Origin: Cloeon dipterum
Lineage: Eukaryota; Arthropoda; Insecta; Ephemeroptera; Baetidae
Direction of reading: 5' to 3'
Assembly: GCF_949628265.1 (NCBI RefSeq)
Contig: NC_088790.1
Location: 26,974,545 to 27,038,544, forward strand
DNA: 64,000 nucleotides
Shown: one piece after another, positions 12,901 through 27,900 of the stretch
Position numbering within the stretch: position 1 is the first letter of the stretch
How the letters are laid out: each line of letters opens with the position of its first letter
Program-made: the position numbers and the translations under genes
The notes under the pieces: generated by a model
Databases searched by the model: none
What the model was told of the DNA's origin: nothing
What the model saw: only the letters and a program-made list of their open reading frames with translations

Positions 12901-15900
12901 ATCTCGGGCATCTGGCCCTCGCAGGCGCCGGCGTAAAAGAGGCTGCGTTTTTTATTTTTTATCAAATTAGTATGAATACAAAAAGTTGTCTGAGAGTTTT
13001 TCAGTACCGAGATGAAGTGAGGAGGACTCCGTTGACGGCGCCAAATGTGGACATGGCGACGAACATGGGAATGACCCAGGCCATGTAGCCGTAAAGTCGG
13101 TTCGCGAACGTCTGAAAGCCAGAAAGGTTACAAACTTTTCTGAGATTTGTTTTTTATTTTTTGCGGCACTCACCACAGCGACGGCTTCAGAGCCGAGAAT
13201 CTCCACCGGTGAGAGGGTGGTGAAGAAGGCGACGTTGGTCATGACGTAGACGAAGGTGACCAACGTGCACGAGATGGCGATGGCCCTGGGAAGGTTGCGC
13301 ACGGGGTCCTTCAGCTCCTCGATGATGAAATTCAGGTAGTTCCTGAAAATTAAAGTTTCCACTTGATGCACATGGCTTGGGAAGATTTTTTTTCTACAAA
13401 AAATTATTATTCTCCAAATTACATTAAAAATCAATTTAAAAAAGCCATAAATTTGTATGTGAAATTGAAATAAGACACGATCTTAAAACGAGAGCATCGA
13501 GATTTTGAAGAGTTTTAAATGTTTAGCCTTGAGCGATTAAAACGGCATTTTTTCTAGCTCATTCATTGTTTCCAAACTAGTTTTTTGAAATTTAATTTAA
13601 AAATTTAATGAGCTCAACAGTCTTAAAATTGTGTGATTCGTTCTCCAGACTCATAGCAAAAAATCAATATGTAGTCTTGAATTCCCGATACCCTAGGCAT
13701 GGCGATATTATGCTGCAGCGGAAAGCAGCTTATCAGTTAGAATATAATGACCTCTCTCGAGGCTTCATTAACCGCGGCTTAACTGTGTATATAAATATAG
13801 AAAAACAGGCCAGACCAATCACAAAAAACAAGCAGAATAGTTTCTATATTTTTTTGTTTTATCAGCGCGCTTTTCCGCGGTTTTCGACGAGATGAGACCT
13901 TGACAGTGACTGTGAGCCAGCAGGCGCGCTGAATCGCAACACTGGCTTTTGCAAAAGAATCTCAGCACGTCGGTGCAGAGCTACACGTTTATTGCCGCGA
14001 AACGTCCATCATCAGCCAGTTAATGTACGAACAAGTTACTTTGTCCACTCTCAGATAAAAAAAATAAATTTAATGGATACGTTACGCAAAAAGACTCGAG
14101 TGAAATTGTTGCCCAAGTACATATATACTCACCATCCATTGTAAGCAAAAAGACCCGAGTAAAATGACAGCGCTATTTCTGTCACGTCGGATTTCGTATC
14201 GTCAAAGGTGAAGTGTTCGGTGTGTCCTGTAAACAAATTATTTAAAATATTAGATGAAAAAGAAATAAAATAATAAGGAAAATAAAATACAAATAATGGC
14301 TTTCAGGAGGAAACCGGGATTTTTTTATTTTCAAGAGATTATTTTTATTTTTAGCAATTAAAAATATTTTTGTAAAATCATTTACGCTTCTCTGAGTCGT
14401 TCCGTAGTATTTTTGTTCATTTTAAAATTAAAATATCTTTTGAATGAAATAAAATTCACATTTTAATTTTATTTAGCTGCGATTGATCTGAAGACAAAAC
14501 CTCAAAACCTGTCCCTCAGTTGGGCGGCTGGGTAGTTAAATTTAATAATGAAACCATCTCCAATCTGCTCCAACTCAATTTATTGCGATCAATAGCTGCT
14601 GTTGGTTCTCCATTAGTTTCGAGAGACACTGCTTTAGCTAGCACATCCTTCTCGCTCACAAAACATTCGATTAGGAACGCTCACAATCAGAGAGCAAGCG
14701 GTGGAAGTCGAGCGAGCCCAAGCACTCGCCGCCTTTCAAATGCGAAGTTGTGCTCGAGTGCAAACGACTTTTGCTGCCTGGCGGTTTTTGTGCACGGAAG
14801 GAGTTTTGTTTAAGGCGAGTGAGTAAAACAGAGTGAGTTGCTTCAGCAGAGTTAGTCAAGCGGATGCGAAAATTTTCATTTGTCTAAGTGCACTTTTCAC
14901 GGTTCAACGCGCTGAAATGTATATATATTTTATTTAAAAATATCGAATTGATACACGTGGATCGGAACTTTATTTCGTGAGCTATTATTGAGATAAAGAA
15001 AAGGGAAATTAGTTTCAAGGTTGTCGAATTAAAGCATTCCCAAGTGTCAAGTTGCGGCCACTCACTTGAAAGTCGAGCAAACGTGTGCACATTATTCGCC
15101 TGGCGAGACAGTCAATATGTTTAACTCGCGAGTTACACCTGTTGAAAGCTACAATCACCGCCGCTGGAAATAGAAGGCGAGACGCTAAAAGTTTTTCCTT
15201 TGTCCACAACACGCGCCAATTCTTTTCTGATCTAACAGCAACCGCCGCGTTTTTTCATTTGCGGTTTGAAACTTATTTAGAAAAAATTAGTTAAAAAGCT
15301 AGAATTTAATCTACAACTTTTCGGCATTAATTTTTTAAAAGAAGCGCGAAGTATTTTTAATTTATTCAAATTCAAACTCGTCTTTTCGCGTGGCAACCCT
15401 ACTTGTTGCATCAGCTCTTCCAGTGTGCGATTTGCGAATTCACGCTAGCGAGAGCTTCTATTGTCAGAGGCCGGATTTAATTACGAGCCGTGTCAGTAAG
15501 TGCAATAGGAACGGCCGGCCAGACAGAGAGAAGGAAATGAGCGGAGTAAATAAAAGGAAGCCCGGCCGAGATTTAATTGAATTCGAGAAGACACGCAGCA
15601 GCGAGTCGGCTCGCATCTTTGATCTCAAATTCAGAAAAATAATGTTACACTTCTTATTTTGCAACTCACCCAAGTACAGTTGGTACATGCCGGTGAGGAT
15701 GATCAAGAAGAGTGCGAAAAGCTTGGCGTAGGTGAAGTAATCCTGCACCATGGTGGCCCATTTGACCTCGTAGCAGTTTATGAACGTCAGCACCACTGCA
15801 AAAACAAAGAAATAAAAAACACGTCAAACCGAGTTGATAAAAACTGAAGAGAAAAAAAGGAAGAAACGCAGGAAATTTTATGGAAATACAAATATTAAAA

Positions 15901-18900
15901 ATATAAAGGCTTGCGAATTTCAGAGATGGTTGGCGAGAAATGCAGAAAAAAATTTAAATTAAAGAATCCGTCTGTTTCTTTCGTCAAATATTAAAACCAC
16001 TTAACACGTTTGGCCGCTGGCTATTCTAAAATGAATTTAAATTTCCCAATTAGCATCTCCGCAGACAGGTTTTGCATGCCCGTCCATCAAGTCTTATTTA
16101 ATCTGTCAAAAAAATTAAAATAAATCTCTGAAGCGTTTATTTTTTCAATTTATTTCCCATCTCGCGGGTTTTGGGGGCTCGCCTCTCGCCAATTGCGGCG
16201 GCGTTTCGTGCACGCATCTATAAAAGAATATTAAAAACACGTTAATGCGCGACGTCAGCCGCGAGAGTCGAGCCCACCATAAAAACAACGAACACGAAGG
16301 TGACCTCGAGACGCACACGACGAGCTCTTTCTGCAAGTGACGATACGGTCGGCGAGGGACCAGTTTGGTCATTTATTTCGTTGCAATAAGCGACACGAAA
16401 AATTCCTCATAATCCCCCGTGATTTGAGTTCATTTAGCGTCTCCAGGCTAATCTAAGCAATTGGCCGGCGAAATCCCTCAAATTTTGACTAAATTGAATT
16501 TGTTCTATGATTGCCGACGATGGATTTGCGTCGTGACTTGTTAGGTCAGGGGTCAATTCGAACCTGGCAGTCAACTGGGAGGTCAGGAAAAACATCTTAA
16601 CTCAAGGTCTGTGCGAAATGTCCGTTTTTGCGACACTAAATTAAAGACACGACGACGCAAATAAAAAAGAAAGAAAGACTGGATTGATCTGAAAGTTTAA
16701 ATTTATTTTCAAGTTTTAAAATTTTTACACAAAGGCACAAGAAAAGAGACATAAATTAATAAAATTATTGGTACTGTTTTGGTAATTAAATCCTCATCGA
16801 CTGTGTATTTACTGCAAAACAAAATTAAACATTGCAAAAAACAGCGGGGTCCAGATTTGCGATAAAAATTGGTTCCCGCTGCGCAGTTCCAAGATGGCGT
16901 CTGAATGTGGGAAAGAAAAAGCTCTCTTTGGATTGCCGTACGAGTGTCAAGAGTTTGTTTTTACGATCCAAAAGACACAATTAGTGCAAGTAATGCAAAT
17001 TATACGTCACAATATTGACCAAAACTTGGTTCTTTTCGCGCATTTTTTCACGTGACCGGTTTTTCGCGCCGTACTCCACCGGACGCCATATCTGCGCGTC
17101 GCACGAATCAGGTCCCCGCTGGCAATAAACTAAACTAGAGAATTTTGCCCTAGAAATTTATTAAAAATCACAATTATTGCCCCATTAAAATTAGAAAACG
17201 AATATATTTCCGGAAAATATAAAAAAGACTTAATTTGTTCTTTAAACCAACAAAAAGTTCGTATTTTTTGCTGCAAAACTAAACGACCAAATATTCCAAG
17301 TTTCTTATCAATAATTTTAGGTAAATATCAAGATCAAATTAATCTGATTACTCTTACAGATTTTATAAATTAAATATATTTGAATGAACGCATATTGCTT
17401 CCAATTTCCCTGAGACAAAAAGTGCGCCATTTGTTTGTTCTCCGCAGGCGGATGAAGAGAGTCGTTAAACGGAGAGACGTAATTGCAGGGGCGATTAATT
17501 ATCTCGCTTTATTGGCAAATGCACACCTGTCTCTCTCCTCGTGGTAAGTGGATCAGAGGCAAAACGCATTAATTATGCATTATGCATCGACAAGAAAACA
17601 AACCACTGACGCCATTCAATCCTCGCAAACGATACACCCTCGTGATTAGATATTATATTAAGTGCCATTCCCTTTGAGTCGATTTTCTAATCTTTACTAC
17701 GCAGAGGAGCACTTCTTGAAAAGAAGTAAATTCTGGAAGGTGACGCTGCGATAGCTAAGCCACGGTGCGGTTTTTTTCCTGCACGGGAAACACCCATTGG
17801 TGGCTTTCCCCGATTCAAAAGGGTTTGCGTGTTGCCAGCCCACGTGGTCTCTCTCTCTCGCCGCGGAAGAATAATATTATACGCGCACTATAGCTCCATT
17901 CAAGCAGCGAACTGAGCCGCGCGAGAGAAACCTAATCGATTTCAACCCCCCAAAAGTGTGACGTCATTCCGTAGCATAGTGATACATTTATGCGGGGGTG
18001 GCGCTTGTGACGTCACCTTTTTCTATATATACAAAAAGATGCAGTGTCGATTTCGACTCTGCGCACATTCGCGCGTTTTATTGTTGCTCGGCAGCGAATA
18101 TATAGGTCAGAAAATCGCAAAAGGAGGCCAAGCTGGGACACAAATATTTCTTACAGTCTCCAATAATCAAGAAAAATGCAGAGAGTAAATGTTTAGGATT
18201 GTTTTGAAGCCAAAATTGACTGGAAGTTTTCAGGAAAATAGGCGAAAATTGTTTCCCTTCTAGAAATCTTACTTTATTTAAAAAATATGGCAACTCGATC
18301 AACTGCCTAATGCGTAGCAGGCAACTCAAACAATTTCCAATCATCACCATGTCTCAAATTTATTTATTTTATAATTTAAAAAATATCTTCTGTACAATTT
18401 AAATTAATAATAGTAATTTTTTAACCGGATTTGATGAAAGAGCCGACGAATCCATCATCATAATTTGTTCCAGCCGAAATATTTAATTTTTAACGCCCTG
18501 TTATAGCGTCTTGCTGCAATTCTGTGTTTAGTTCTCAGGGCGTAGTTTTGCGAATAGGCGAGCCCAGCGATGCAGGAGAAAACACGCTCACGCGAATTAT
18601 AATTTTGTGCGATGTGTTATTACGAAGCCGTCCACAACTTCCTGCCGAGCACAATGATATACTATTATCATTCACTTGTTTTTCTCCACTTATATGCTTT
18701 GGTATAATTATAGTAAAGGATTATTTCTTTTCTAGCAGTAAGATAATTGATGATTGAGAGCACAGTCTGCGTTAAAAACTTCTTCTTCAGTCAAGTTGGC
18801 ATCAAAATAAAATTTAGTATCATGTTAAACTTAAAAAAAAAATCACCAAAGCAGAATTTTTATTTAAATGTTAAATGCTGGACAATAGAGGAAAATAAAT

Positions 18901-21900
18901 AGTGTTTCCTCGCATATAACGCTTTTATTACATACGAAAAATCTGCTTCCAGACCTATTTATTTATTTATTTATTTAGGTCAAATTTTCCTGGGCCAACT
19001 AATAAGTCGCCTAAAATAAAATGTTTATCCGGCGGGGACAGGACAGTGATGAATGCTTTCTTCGGCAATTGTGTGGACACACAATAAGCTAATGGACGGG
19101 ATGCATCGAGCTCGGTAACGCCCGGGCTAATCCGATATCAAAGCAAATTTGATCATCCCCAGCCAATTTCAGCGTCTGCTGCATTCATCAGCCCAACTCG
19201 GCGGATAATTGCGGGCCCTAGCTTCGTCACCACGCGCGTGCAGACACTCAAATTGCTTCTCAAGTGGGCATTGGACATATCCTTTTCAAAATAATTTCAC
19301 CCACGTGGGAAGACAGTCACGACGGGGTAATAGTGCAAAAGAAGTGCATGCATGGGATGATCGATTTTGCTCGAGACGGGAAGACAATTTGAAAGAACGT
19401 TTTTCGTGCCGAGTCATTGTGTTCGATTAAAGATTCGTTATATATTATAGCGTCTAGATTACCGAAAAGCTTGCCATTCAGCGCATTTTTAAAGCTAAGC
19501 TGTACCGAAAAATTGTGTAAAATCCTTGCAATCATCTCTTTAAATTGGGAAAAAAGCTAAAATGTTCAGCTTTAAAATAAAAAATACAGTCACGGCGAAA
19601 TCGTTTATTAATTTCATACAGAAATTTGGCAAACTCTGGATTTTTTTACATTTCAGAGAGAGAATGTGTCTTTATTCTACAAAAAATCAACACTATAAAT
19701 TACTAACTCTAGAAAACAATGCAAAAGTGTTCCAATTTTTTGATCTGTAGAGATCCATTTACTCTTTAGCTCATTTTTTATATAATATTTATTTATTTTT
19801 GTTTTCTTGAAGTTATATACAACTTTTTAAATATAAATTTTTTGATTATAAAAAAAACTATTTAAAATCTGAACGCGTTTCTTTTATTTCTGAGGGACAC
19901 TTAACTGACGAAGGACTACACCTGTTTTAAATTTCATTTTTTCTTTTCAGAAATATTTAGTTTAGCCAATCTTTGTGAGTGGTAAAGGGATTTCAATTAA
20001 TTTAATCCGATTTTTAGAACCAAAATATTCATTCTGAGAGATGAATTAGGGTGATATTTGTGATTTTTTCCTTCGCAAAGTTGAATAAATATTGGAGCCA
20101 ACAAAATGAATTATTTGCAAAATTTTTTTCCTGAATTTTACCGTACACTCGTTACAAATAAAGAGTTTTCGAGATAACTGAAATTTTACGAGCACAAACA
20201 ATTAAACTGAGGTGCAGAGAAAGCTTAATTCTAAGTCTAAATTTTTCAATTCGACAAAGCCTGAGAGATAAATCACCGAGGATTTTTTGTCCCCAGAATT
20301 TCCGGAAGAACTGATTGTCATCCGCTGACGGCTATACAAATGAGTGTCAATGATGAAACAGTTATTTCAGGGCCAAGAATTTAAATTCTACTATTTCGTA
20401 ATTTATAAGTTTCTCCATATCTTTTATGACCGAACGGAAATTAAATCTAAATAGCCTTTTAAAGAGAAAATACACTAAAAAAATTTCTGGAGCTTTAAAA
20501 GTAGCGGACCGCAACTCAAAGAGCCCATTAAAATCGGGTTCTAACGTCAATTTTATGCTTGTTTACAAATCCAAACCCAAATCACAACACCGCATTCATT
20601 CATTTCTTTGTGCAGCACACATGCCGCGCGAGCAACGCCCATAAACCTTTGTGAGTGTTGCTCCGAAGATTTACGGCGCAACTTTTTAACGTGAGAGAAT
20701 CACTTTTCACGCACACACACACACATGCACGTGGTGGATTTTCCTCAACTTCCACGCGAATTATTAATTTCGCCACGCCAAAAAAGGGTTCGTCACGACT
20801 TTCTCGCGGAGGGAAACACGTAGATGCGCGCATCAAGGTCCGCGAACCTTCGAAGGTCTCCTCCGCGCTTGATGAGGCAGACGGTCTGTTCTGAACCTGC
20901 GCGCTGTGTATAATTTACCTTTTGGCACCTTCACGCTGCATCGGCAAAGCAGGGAAAGAGCAGGCAAAAGCAATTTGCACGTTTTTGTCTCGCGTGTTTC
21001 GCAATAGTTGTTTTAAATAATTTCGACCAGCCCATTTGCATTTTATTGTTGGACTTAATACAGGTTCATAAACGGTAATTATGTACGAAAGCCCGCTTCA
21101 AATTTCATCAACAGGTCCGCATAAGAGAGAAGAAAAACAGAATTGGTTGCAAAATTATTTTGCAAATGAGATGAAATCTTGTTTTAAATATTCAAACTTT
21201 CCAAGGTTCTCGGTTTAGGAGTTGCATTTAAATTTTAATTAAATTAGACGGAGAATGAATTTTGTCCAATTTGCATGTTCCCCTGTTTCGAAATTAGAAA
21301 TCTTTTGAATTTCTTTAGCTAAATTGTATAATCATATTAAAAAAAACTAAAAGTGTTCCGATTTTCTCGACAATATTTAAAATTTGCCAAACTTTCAAAA
21401 CTGCGAATTTAATTTAAACATTTTGAATCTTTTTCTGAGAATCAAATAAGTTTTGAACGCCAATTTCACGGCTTCTCAATGACCCAAAGTTAATTTTTTA
21501 AGACATTTTCAGTTAATATCCAGATGGTTGCTAGCATTCGATTGTTTTTAAGATTTCATGTCCACAGTTTTTCCCAATTTTTATTCAAATTGGAAAACCA
21601 CTCATGTTCTACATTTAAAAGCGTTAATTGCGCAGTAAAGTTTTCGTTAAAAATGATTCGTTACATATTTTCTAGTATTAAGAATTAATTGCATGAACAA
21701 TTTTATTCTGCTCAAAATTAATTTTGGTGCGAAAAAAATATAAAAAAAACAATTTTAACCAGCGGGGTCCAGATGTGCGATACAATTGGTTCGCACTGCG
21801 CAGATCCAAGATGGCGTCTGCATGTGGGAAACAAAAAGCTTTCTTTGGATTGTCGTGCGAGTGTCAAGAGTTTGTTTTTACGATCCAAAAGACACTTAGT

Positions 21901-24900
21901 ACAAGTAATGCAAATTATGTCACAATATATTGACCAAGACTTGGTTCTTTTCGCGCATTTTCACGTGACCATACTCCACCGGACGCCATATCTGCGCGTC
22001 GCACGAATCTGGCCCCCGCTGATATTTACGAAACATTGGGCAAAATTATATTTTATTTTTTCTTAGTAAATTAGACATTTATTCAGTTTAAAAAAATTAT
22101 CAGCGCAGCCCAAAGTGTATTTCCAATAATTATTTTTTGGCAAAAGGAATTTAAATGCTAATCCCCCTCCCTTTCGCCCAAAACATTTTGCGTCGATGCA
22201 CTGGAACTTGCTAACGAGATCGAAGCATATACTGAAATTTTAAATCGTGCTCACGGCCTGAACCGATTATCGAGATCACTCTGCCAGATACGTGCATAGT
22301 GTTCGCGAATAAAAAGTGCCGACTGGCTCTGCGCGGCTTGTCGGTTGCTGGATATAATGATGGGTTTGAGAAACGCATAAAACCAACATCATTATCCATA
22401 CCTGCAATTACATGGAAATCATATTTGCTCGCCGCAATTGGCCAGCCAGCGTCTTTCACCAACTAGCACAAGGCAATTTGGTTTAACGACCGGTAAGCAG
22501 AGCCGAGCATAAAAAGCAACGGCGCATAATTTAATTTGGAAACTAATTTTTGGTCTAATAGCTGTCAAAAGCAAGGCGTTAAAAAGCGTCAAATTCCTTG
22601 TTGTTTTTATTCATTAGACAGCACCTGTGACTTTATGTCATAGACTTTTGGAGAATACATCAGCGGGGGCCAGTTGTGCGATAAAATTGGTTCCAAATGC
22701 GCAGATCCAAGATGGCGTGTGAATGTGGGAAGCAAAAAGCTCTCTTTGGATTGCCGTGCGAGTGTCAAGAGTTTGTTTTTACGATCCAAAAGACACAATT
22801 AGTGCAAGTAATGCAAATTATGACGACAACTTGGTTCTTTTCGCGCGTTTTCACGTGACCGTTTTTTCCCGCCATACTCCACCGGACGCCATGCCTGCGC
22901 GTCGCACGAATCTGGAATAAATGAAATTGCATAGAACTCCAGAGAAAACAATGATATAAAATTAATTTAAATTTTCCTGCTAGATTTATTTAATTAAAAA
23001 AAGGGACCAGATACAATTTCCTTTTTTTATCATATGTAAATAAATTTCCGCTACTGATCTTTGGCTAGAATATGATCCTCCAGCTCCCTTTGGGATTGAA
23101 CCTTCCTGATTCTCTCTGAAACACTGTCGTGAGCGGCACACGTCAAATAAAGAAAGGATTTATTTGCGTTCCCTTATTTGGTCAGTCCGTCTTTTATTTG
23201 CATTGCCATGCACGCAACATCTTCTTCTTTCATTCGCGCCGAGTAAATAAATCTGGCGCGACGGCGGCACCCCATGCTCAATTTGTATTTTTGTATCGCG
23301 CGCGAAAACGGATGTCAATAAACCAGTTTTCCTAATAAACGTATCGACGCGTGAGTACACAAAATAACATTCCATTAGCTGACCACATTTTGTCACGAAC
23401 TGACTTTCCGAGAAGCAACGTACGAGAGTGGCGTGAATTTCTGGATGCTATCTACCGACTTATATTTATTTTGATGTATTGCATGACCGGAACCTGCTCG
23501 CTGGCTGCTACCTTTACGTTTTAGTATTGTCTCCAGTGTAATTCATGCTTACAACATGCCCGCCAAGAGAGAACAGAAGCCTGATCACACCACCTGATTA
23601 AATTTCTTTAGCCACGGATCAACGAGTTCCACTTACATGGAAAAAATAAATACGCAGCACACTCCGTGACTCGAATCCAGTTTTTTTTATTTCCCAATTT
23701 TTTAACTTGTGATTCATAGACAGTTCCCAGAAAAAATGATTGAACTTGTGGGATGGTTTCTCTACCGAAACAATTCACCAGTTGCATAAACCCTAAGTGT
23801 TCAAAGCCGCCAACAGATGGCGCCACCGTAGACTTTCGATTTTAAGGCACTTCCGCTGCGATTTCAGACTCAATCTAGCTACTGTGCATTCTTCAATTAA
23901 TTTGCTATTTTTTGACGTGCTGAAAACCAAAATCGGTTCAGTCAATCGCCGTAGAATCGTGAAAAACTATTTTTTGAAATAATAAAATCTTTTCCAACGT
24001 TTCTACGGCAAAAGGCTTAACCGATTTTGGTTTTCAGCACGTCAAAAAATAGCAAATTAATTAAAAAAAAGCAAAATAGCTAGATTGAGTCTGAAATCGC
24101 AGCAAAAGTGCCTTAAAACCGCTTAAAAGCAAAATTTTTAAGAAAGTCTGTGATTGCGTCATCTGTTGGCGGCTTCAATAACTAAGGGTTTATGCAACTG
24201 GTCAATTGTCAAAATTTCTTTCCTAATAACAAAAAATATTTTAAAAATCATATTATTTCAAATCGCGGTACTGGTTTTAAGATTTTCTAAAAAGGTGGCT
24301 AGTTCTATGAACCCCCGTTTTGAGCCATCAGCTTATTAAACTTAAAGACTAAATCACATAGATCAGCTGACGAGAATACAGGGATTCCAGACCAGTTTAT
24401 ACCATGTGTCACGTAACACGCATGCATCGATATTTCTAAAAATGAATGCTTCCCTCTTTCCTTGGCAATGTTTGGCGGCGAAATTTATTTTGCTTGTATT
24501 TATTTAGCACAAACACAAATTTTAATGCAGCAAAAACCTTTAGGATCTGCGCAACATTTTGCACACTATAAAATTAAAAAGTTTTAATTACATTAAAAGA
24601 TGGTATTTTTTATCGTTCTGCCATTTTTCAATGGTATCCCTTCTAAGCTCAAGAAGAGTTGAATTTCACGAGAAAATCACCGAATTTTAATTTTAGTAAT
24701 CAGAAAATCAGTCTAAAAAGACTGCTTTGATAAGAAGCTACAAAAAATAATAATTTATTCATGCTCTAGTTAAATACAGAATTAGGAACTTTAATTTTTT
24801 TTTGAAAAGAAAATTTTAAATCGTGTGTGTTTTGTTGTTTCGCATTTCTTTATGCATTTTCGCCTCTTTTTCCTATTTTCAAGATTTTTTATGTTTTAGG

Positions 24901-27900
24901 CGTGTGATAAATTGAAAATTATTTGAATTTTTGATCGGAATAAACAGTTGATCGTCAAAAAATTTGTTCTACAACTTTTGCTAAAATAAAAAAAGACCTT
25001 GCTACAGTAAAAATTCAAATTTTCTCCAAAATTTATAGCGCTTAACCACATTTTCTTGCCAGATTTCGATTGCTCTCGTCGAGATCTGTCCAACAGCGTT
25101 TGAAACCTTTTAGGGAAACTCTTTGTTGTGAAATAAATTAGGATTTCAAGTAAGGAGACAGTCCTCACCGTTGAAACGCTTGATAACTTAGCAGCCTGTT
25201 TTCTAAAAAATGAAAAATCCTTTTTTAAATTCCCTGCCGAATTGTGTTTGGCCGAGTCGATCGCATTATGCATGATTCCGCCCATAATTAACGCCTAAGC
25301 AACAGCAAACATGTTGGTGGACGTGCAGCAGTGTTAAGCAGGTATTTCCTGCATGTATGCAAAAATCGCTATTATACTCTACGTCTCGACATTTATGCTA
25401 ATGGCGCGCTCTCAGACGTTCCTGCGCTGCTCTCTCCCCTTCCCCATTATTTCTTTCAAAGTGCATGCACCACAAATAATAAAATACTGTGAAACGCTGC
25501 GCTGCTTCCAACACACTCACAGAACGAACTCCTCTTGTTCTGTCAAACAAGGCCGGAGAAACCAGTTTCGGCGGTGCATTATGAGCAAAAAGCTCCAGTC
25601 ATTATTTGGAATTTTCGGTTTTGACGGTTATTACAATGCCGGCGCAACTCGATCCTCCCTTTAATTTCTGCGAGTGCGCAAAAACGAACGAGAAGCAGCG
25701 GTTGAATTTGTAAATAACACTTTTGCTCATGGCTTTCTGGACATTAGTTAGTTGATAGAAAAAAATTTGATTTATGCTTCAACGCAAATAAGTTATTTAT
25801 TTTTTAAACGTTCAGGTACGTGTGATTTAAAAAAGTGATCACAAATCATGGTATTTATAGCACTCAATAAAAGCCTAGGACGAAATTTGATATTTTTTTA
25901 CCAATATTTAAAATACTATCATTTCTCCCGGATGTTTGTATATTTAACAAAAATCTTTTTTAAATTGACCAGTTGCATAAACCCTAAGTGTTCGAAGCCG
26001 CCAACAGATGGCGCCACCGTAGACTTTCGATTTTAAGGCACTTCCGCTGCGATTTCAGACTCAATCTAGCTACTGTGCATTCTTCAATTAATTTGCTAAT
26101 TTTTGACGTGCTGAAAACCAAAATCGGTTCAGCCAATCGCCGTAGAATCGTGAAAAACTATTTTTTGAAATAACATTTTTTCCAACGTTTCTACGGCGAA
26201 TGGCTGAACCGATTTTGGTTTTCAGAACGTCAAAAATTAGCAAATTAATTAAAAAAAGCAACATAGCTAGATTGAGTCTGAAATCGCAGCGGAAATGCCT
26301 TAAAATAGCTTAAAACAAAATTTTTAAGAAAGTCTGTGGTTGTGCCATCTGTTGGCGGCTTCAATAACTAAGGGTTTATGCAACTGGTCAATTATAATTC
26401 TATTTAAAAAAACCTTTCGATTTTAATAAATTTTTGCAAGAAAAATTAAAATATAACAATTAATCTATTTTGAATTTGGACCCCAAAAGCTAACAGAAAC
26501 GTACGTACAACTCTGACATTGACAATTATGAAATTTGCAAATGCTATGCTAGGAATTAGAACTAGTAAACCATTTCATCGTGAATTTCAAGAATTTTGCA
26601 TTCTTCGTGAACCACTTCAACAAATCCCGCCATTGTTTTGGACAAAGCATTAATCTCGCTCCTATACGATAAAGATAAAAATGCCTTATTTGGTAATTTT
26701 TTTAAACAAAAATAAAAAAGGAAATTAACTCCTTTTTTTCCGGTTCAAACCAGTACTTGCTGAACATCTTCAAGATTTCTCATATTAGACTGCATTTCGT
26801 GCGAGTAAATTTTAATTAACAAATTTAATTTTGATCTTCTTTACTCTTAAATCATTAAATTTAAAATGGATTTAACGAAACCGTAAAATTCCTATTATGT
26901 TTTGGTTGAGTGAGCGATTTACGATTTACAAATCCATGAGTAAATGTTTGAGCTGTTGTCACCGGCGTGCTAGAGAAAAAAACACGTTTACCGCCACTGC
27001 CTCTATTCAAGAGTGAGTGATATCGAATTTCTGAATGTGGTGGGAATCTGTCCGCAAAGTTTTATGATGATTTCGCAGGGAGACGATTTTTAGGCGCTAT
27101 TTCAAGACTCGAGACTGTCTTTAATCAAGCTTGAAAATCAAAGTTTGCCACACACACAGTCAGTCGCAGAGCAGAATGAATAATTCAAGAGAACACCGCG
27201 TCTGTCAATCAGAGAATGCGCGGCTGGATTTTCCTGCACTTGCAACAACGCACATCAATTACTTCGCGGTGCGTGTCTGATTTTAGTAATGACGCCGTGC
27301 TTTGATTTACACGGAATAGCACGAAATTCGAGCTGCTGTGTGTCGCGTGAAGCGGGCGAATTTTCTGCCATTATATGGACGCTCGCGGTGACTCATGATG
27401 CGAAAAATTCCAGGAAATCGCGAGGGGCGGGGTGCCATTATTGTGTTCAAACACAATCAAACAACGGAAATTTATCCGGGCATAAAGCAAAACTCCGTGA
27501 AACTGCCGGGCCCTGATAAAATATTATTGTGGCGATAAAATGGGTCAGTTTAAAATTATTTAAACTGTTGAGATTTTACAACACGTGCCTGTTTTTTAAA
27601 AGTTCTAATTCGATTTCATAGAAACAAACTTTGAAAAAAAAATTCCCTTTTAAGTAAACAACAGGTTTTTTAGGATTTCTCCACACAATATGTGTCGAAA
27701 TCCTTTCAAAATGCGTACTTGATGAGTGTTATTAATTAAACGATTTTCTACTTGCTACTATCACATTCCAATACTCGACCTTTTAAGGGTCATTGTGTTC
27801 GTAATCGGCGTCAGAACCCAAACAAAGTGCGCAATTGCCGCGATTAAAGAAGTTTGAACGGCGACAATATTTTATTTTTATATTTGAATATATTGGTCAG

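Noticed and set aside
13608..15731. Plus-strand ORFs of 95-113 codons in transporter introns 3 and 4
   Set aside because: No homology, AT-rich codon use, and opposite to a well-supported gene.
21724..22066. ORFs in the family A copies
   Set aside because: Short frames inside a MITE, not retained between copies because of indels.
23797..26173. Two near-identical 61-codon ORFs ([10 protein letters not shown] / [10 protein letters not shown])
   Set aside because: They lie in the arms of the family C foldback elements; the similarity is that of the repeat, not of a gene family.
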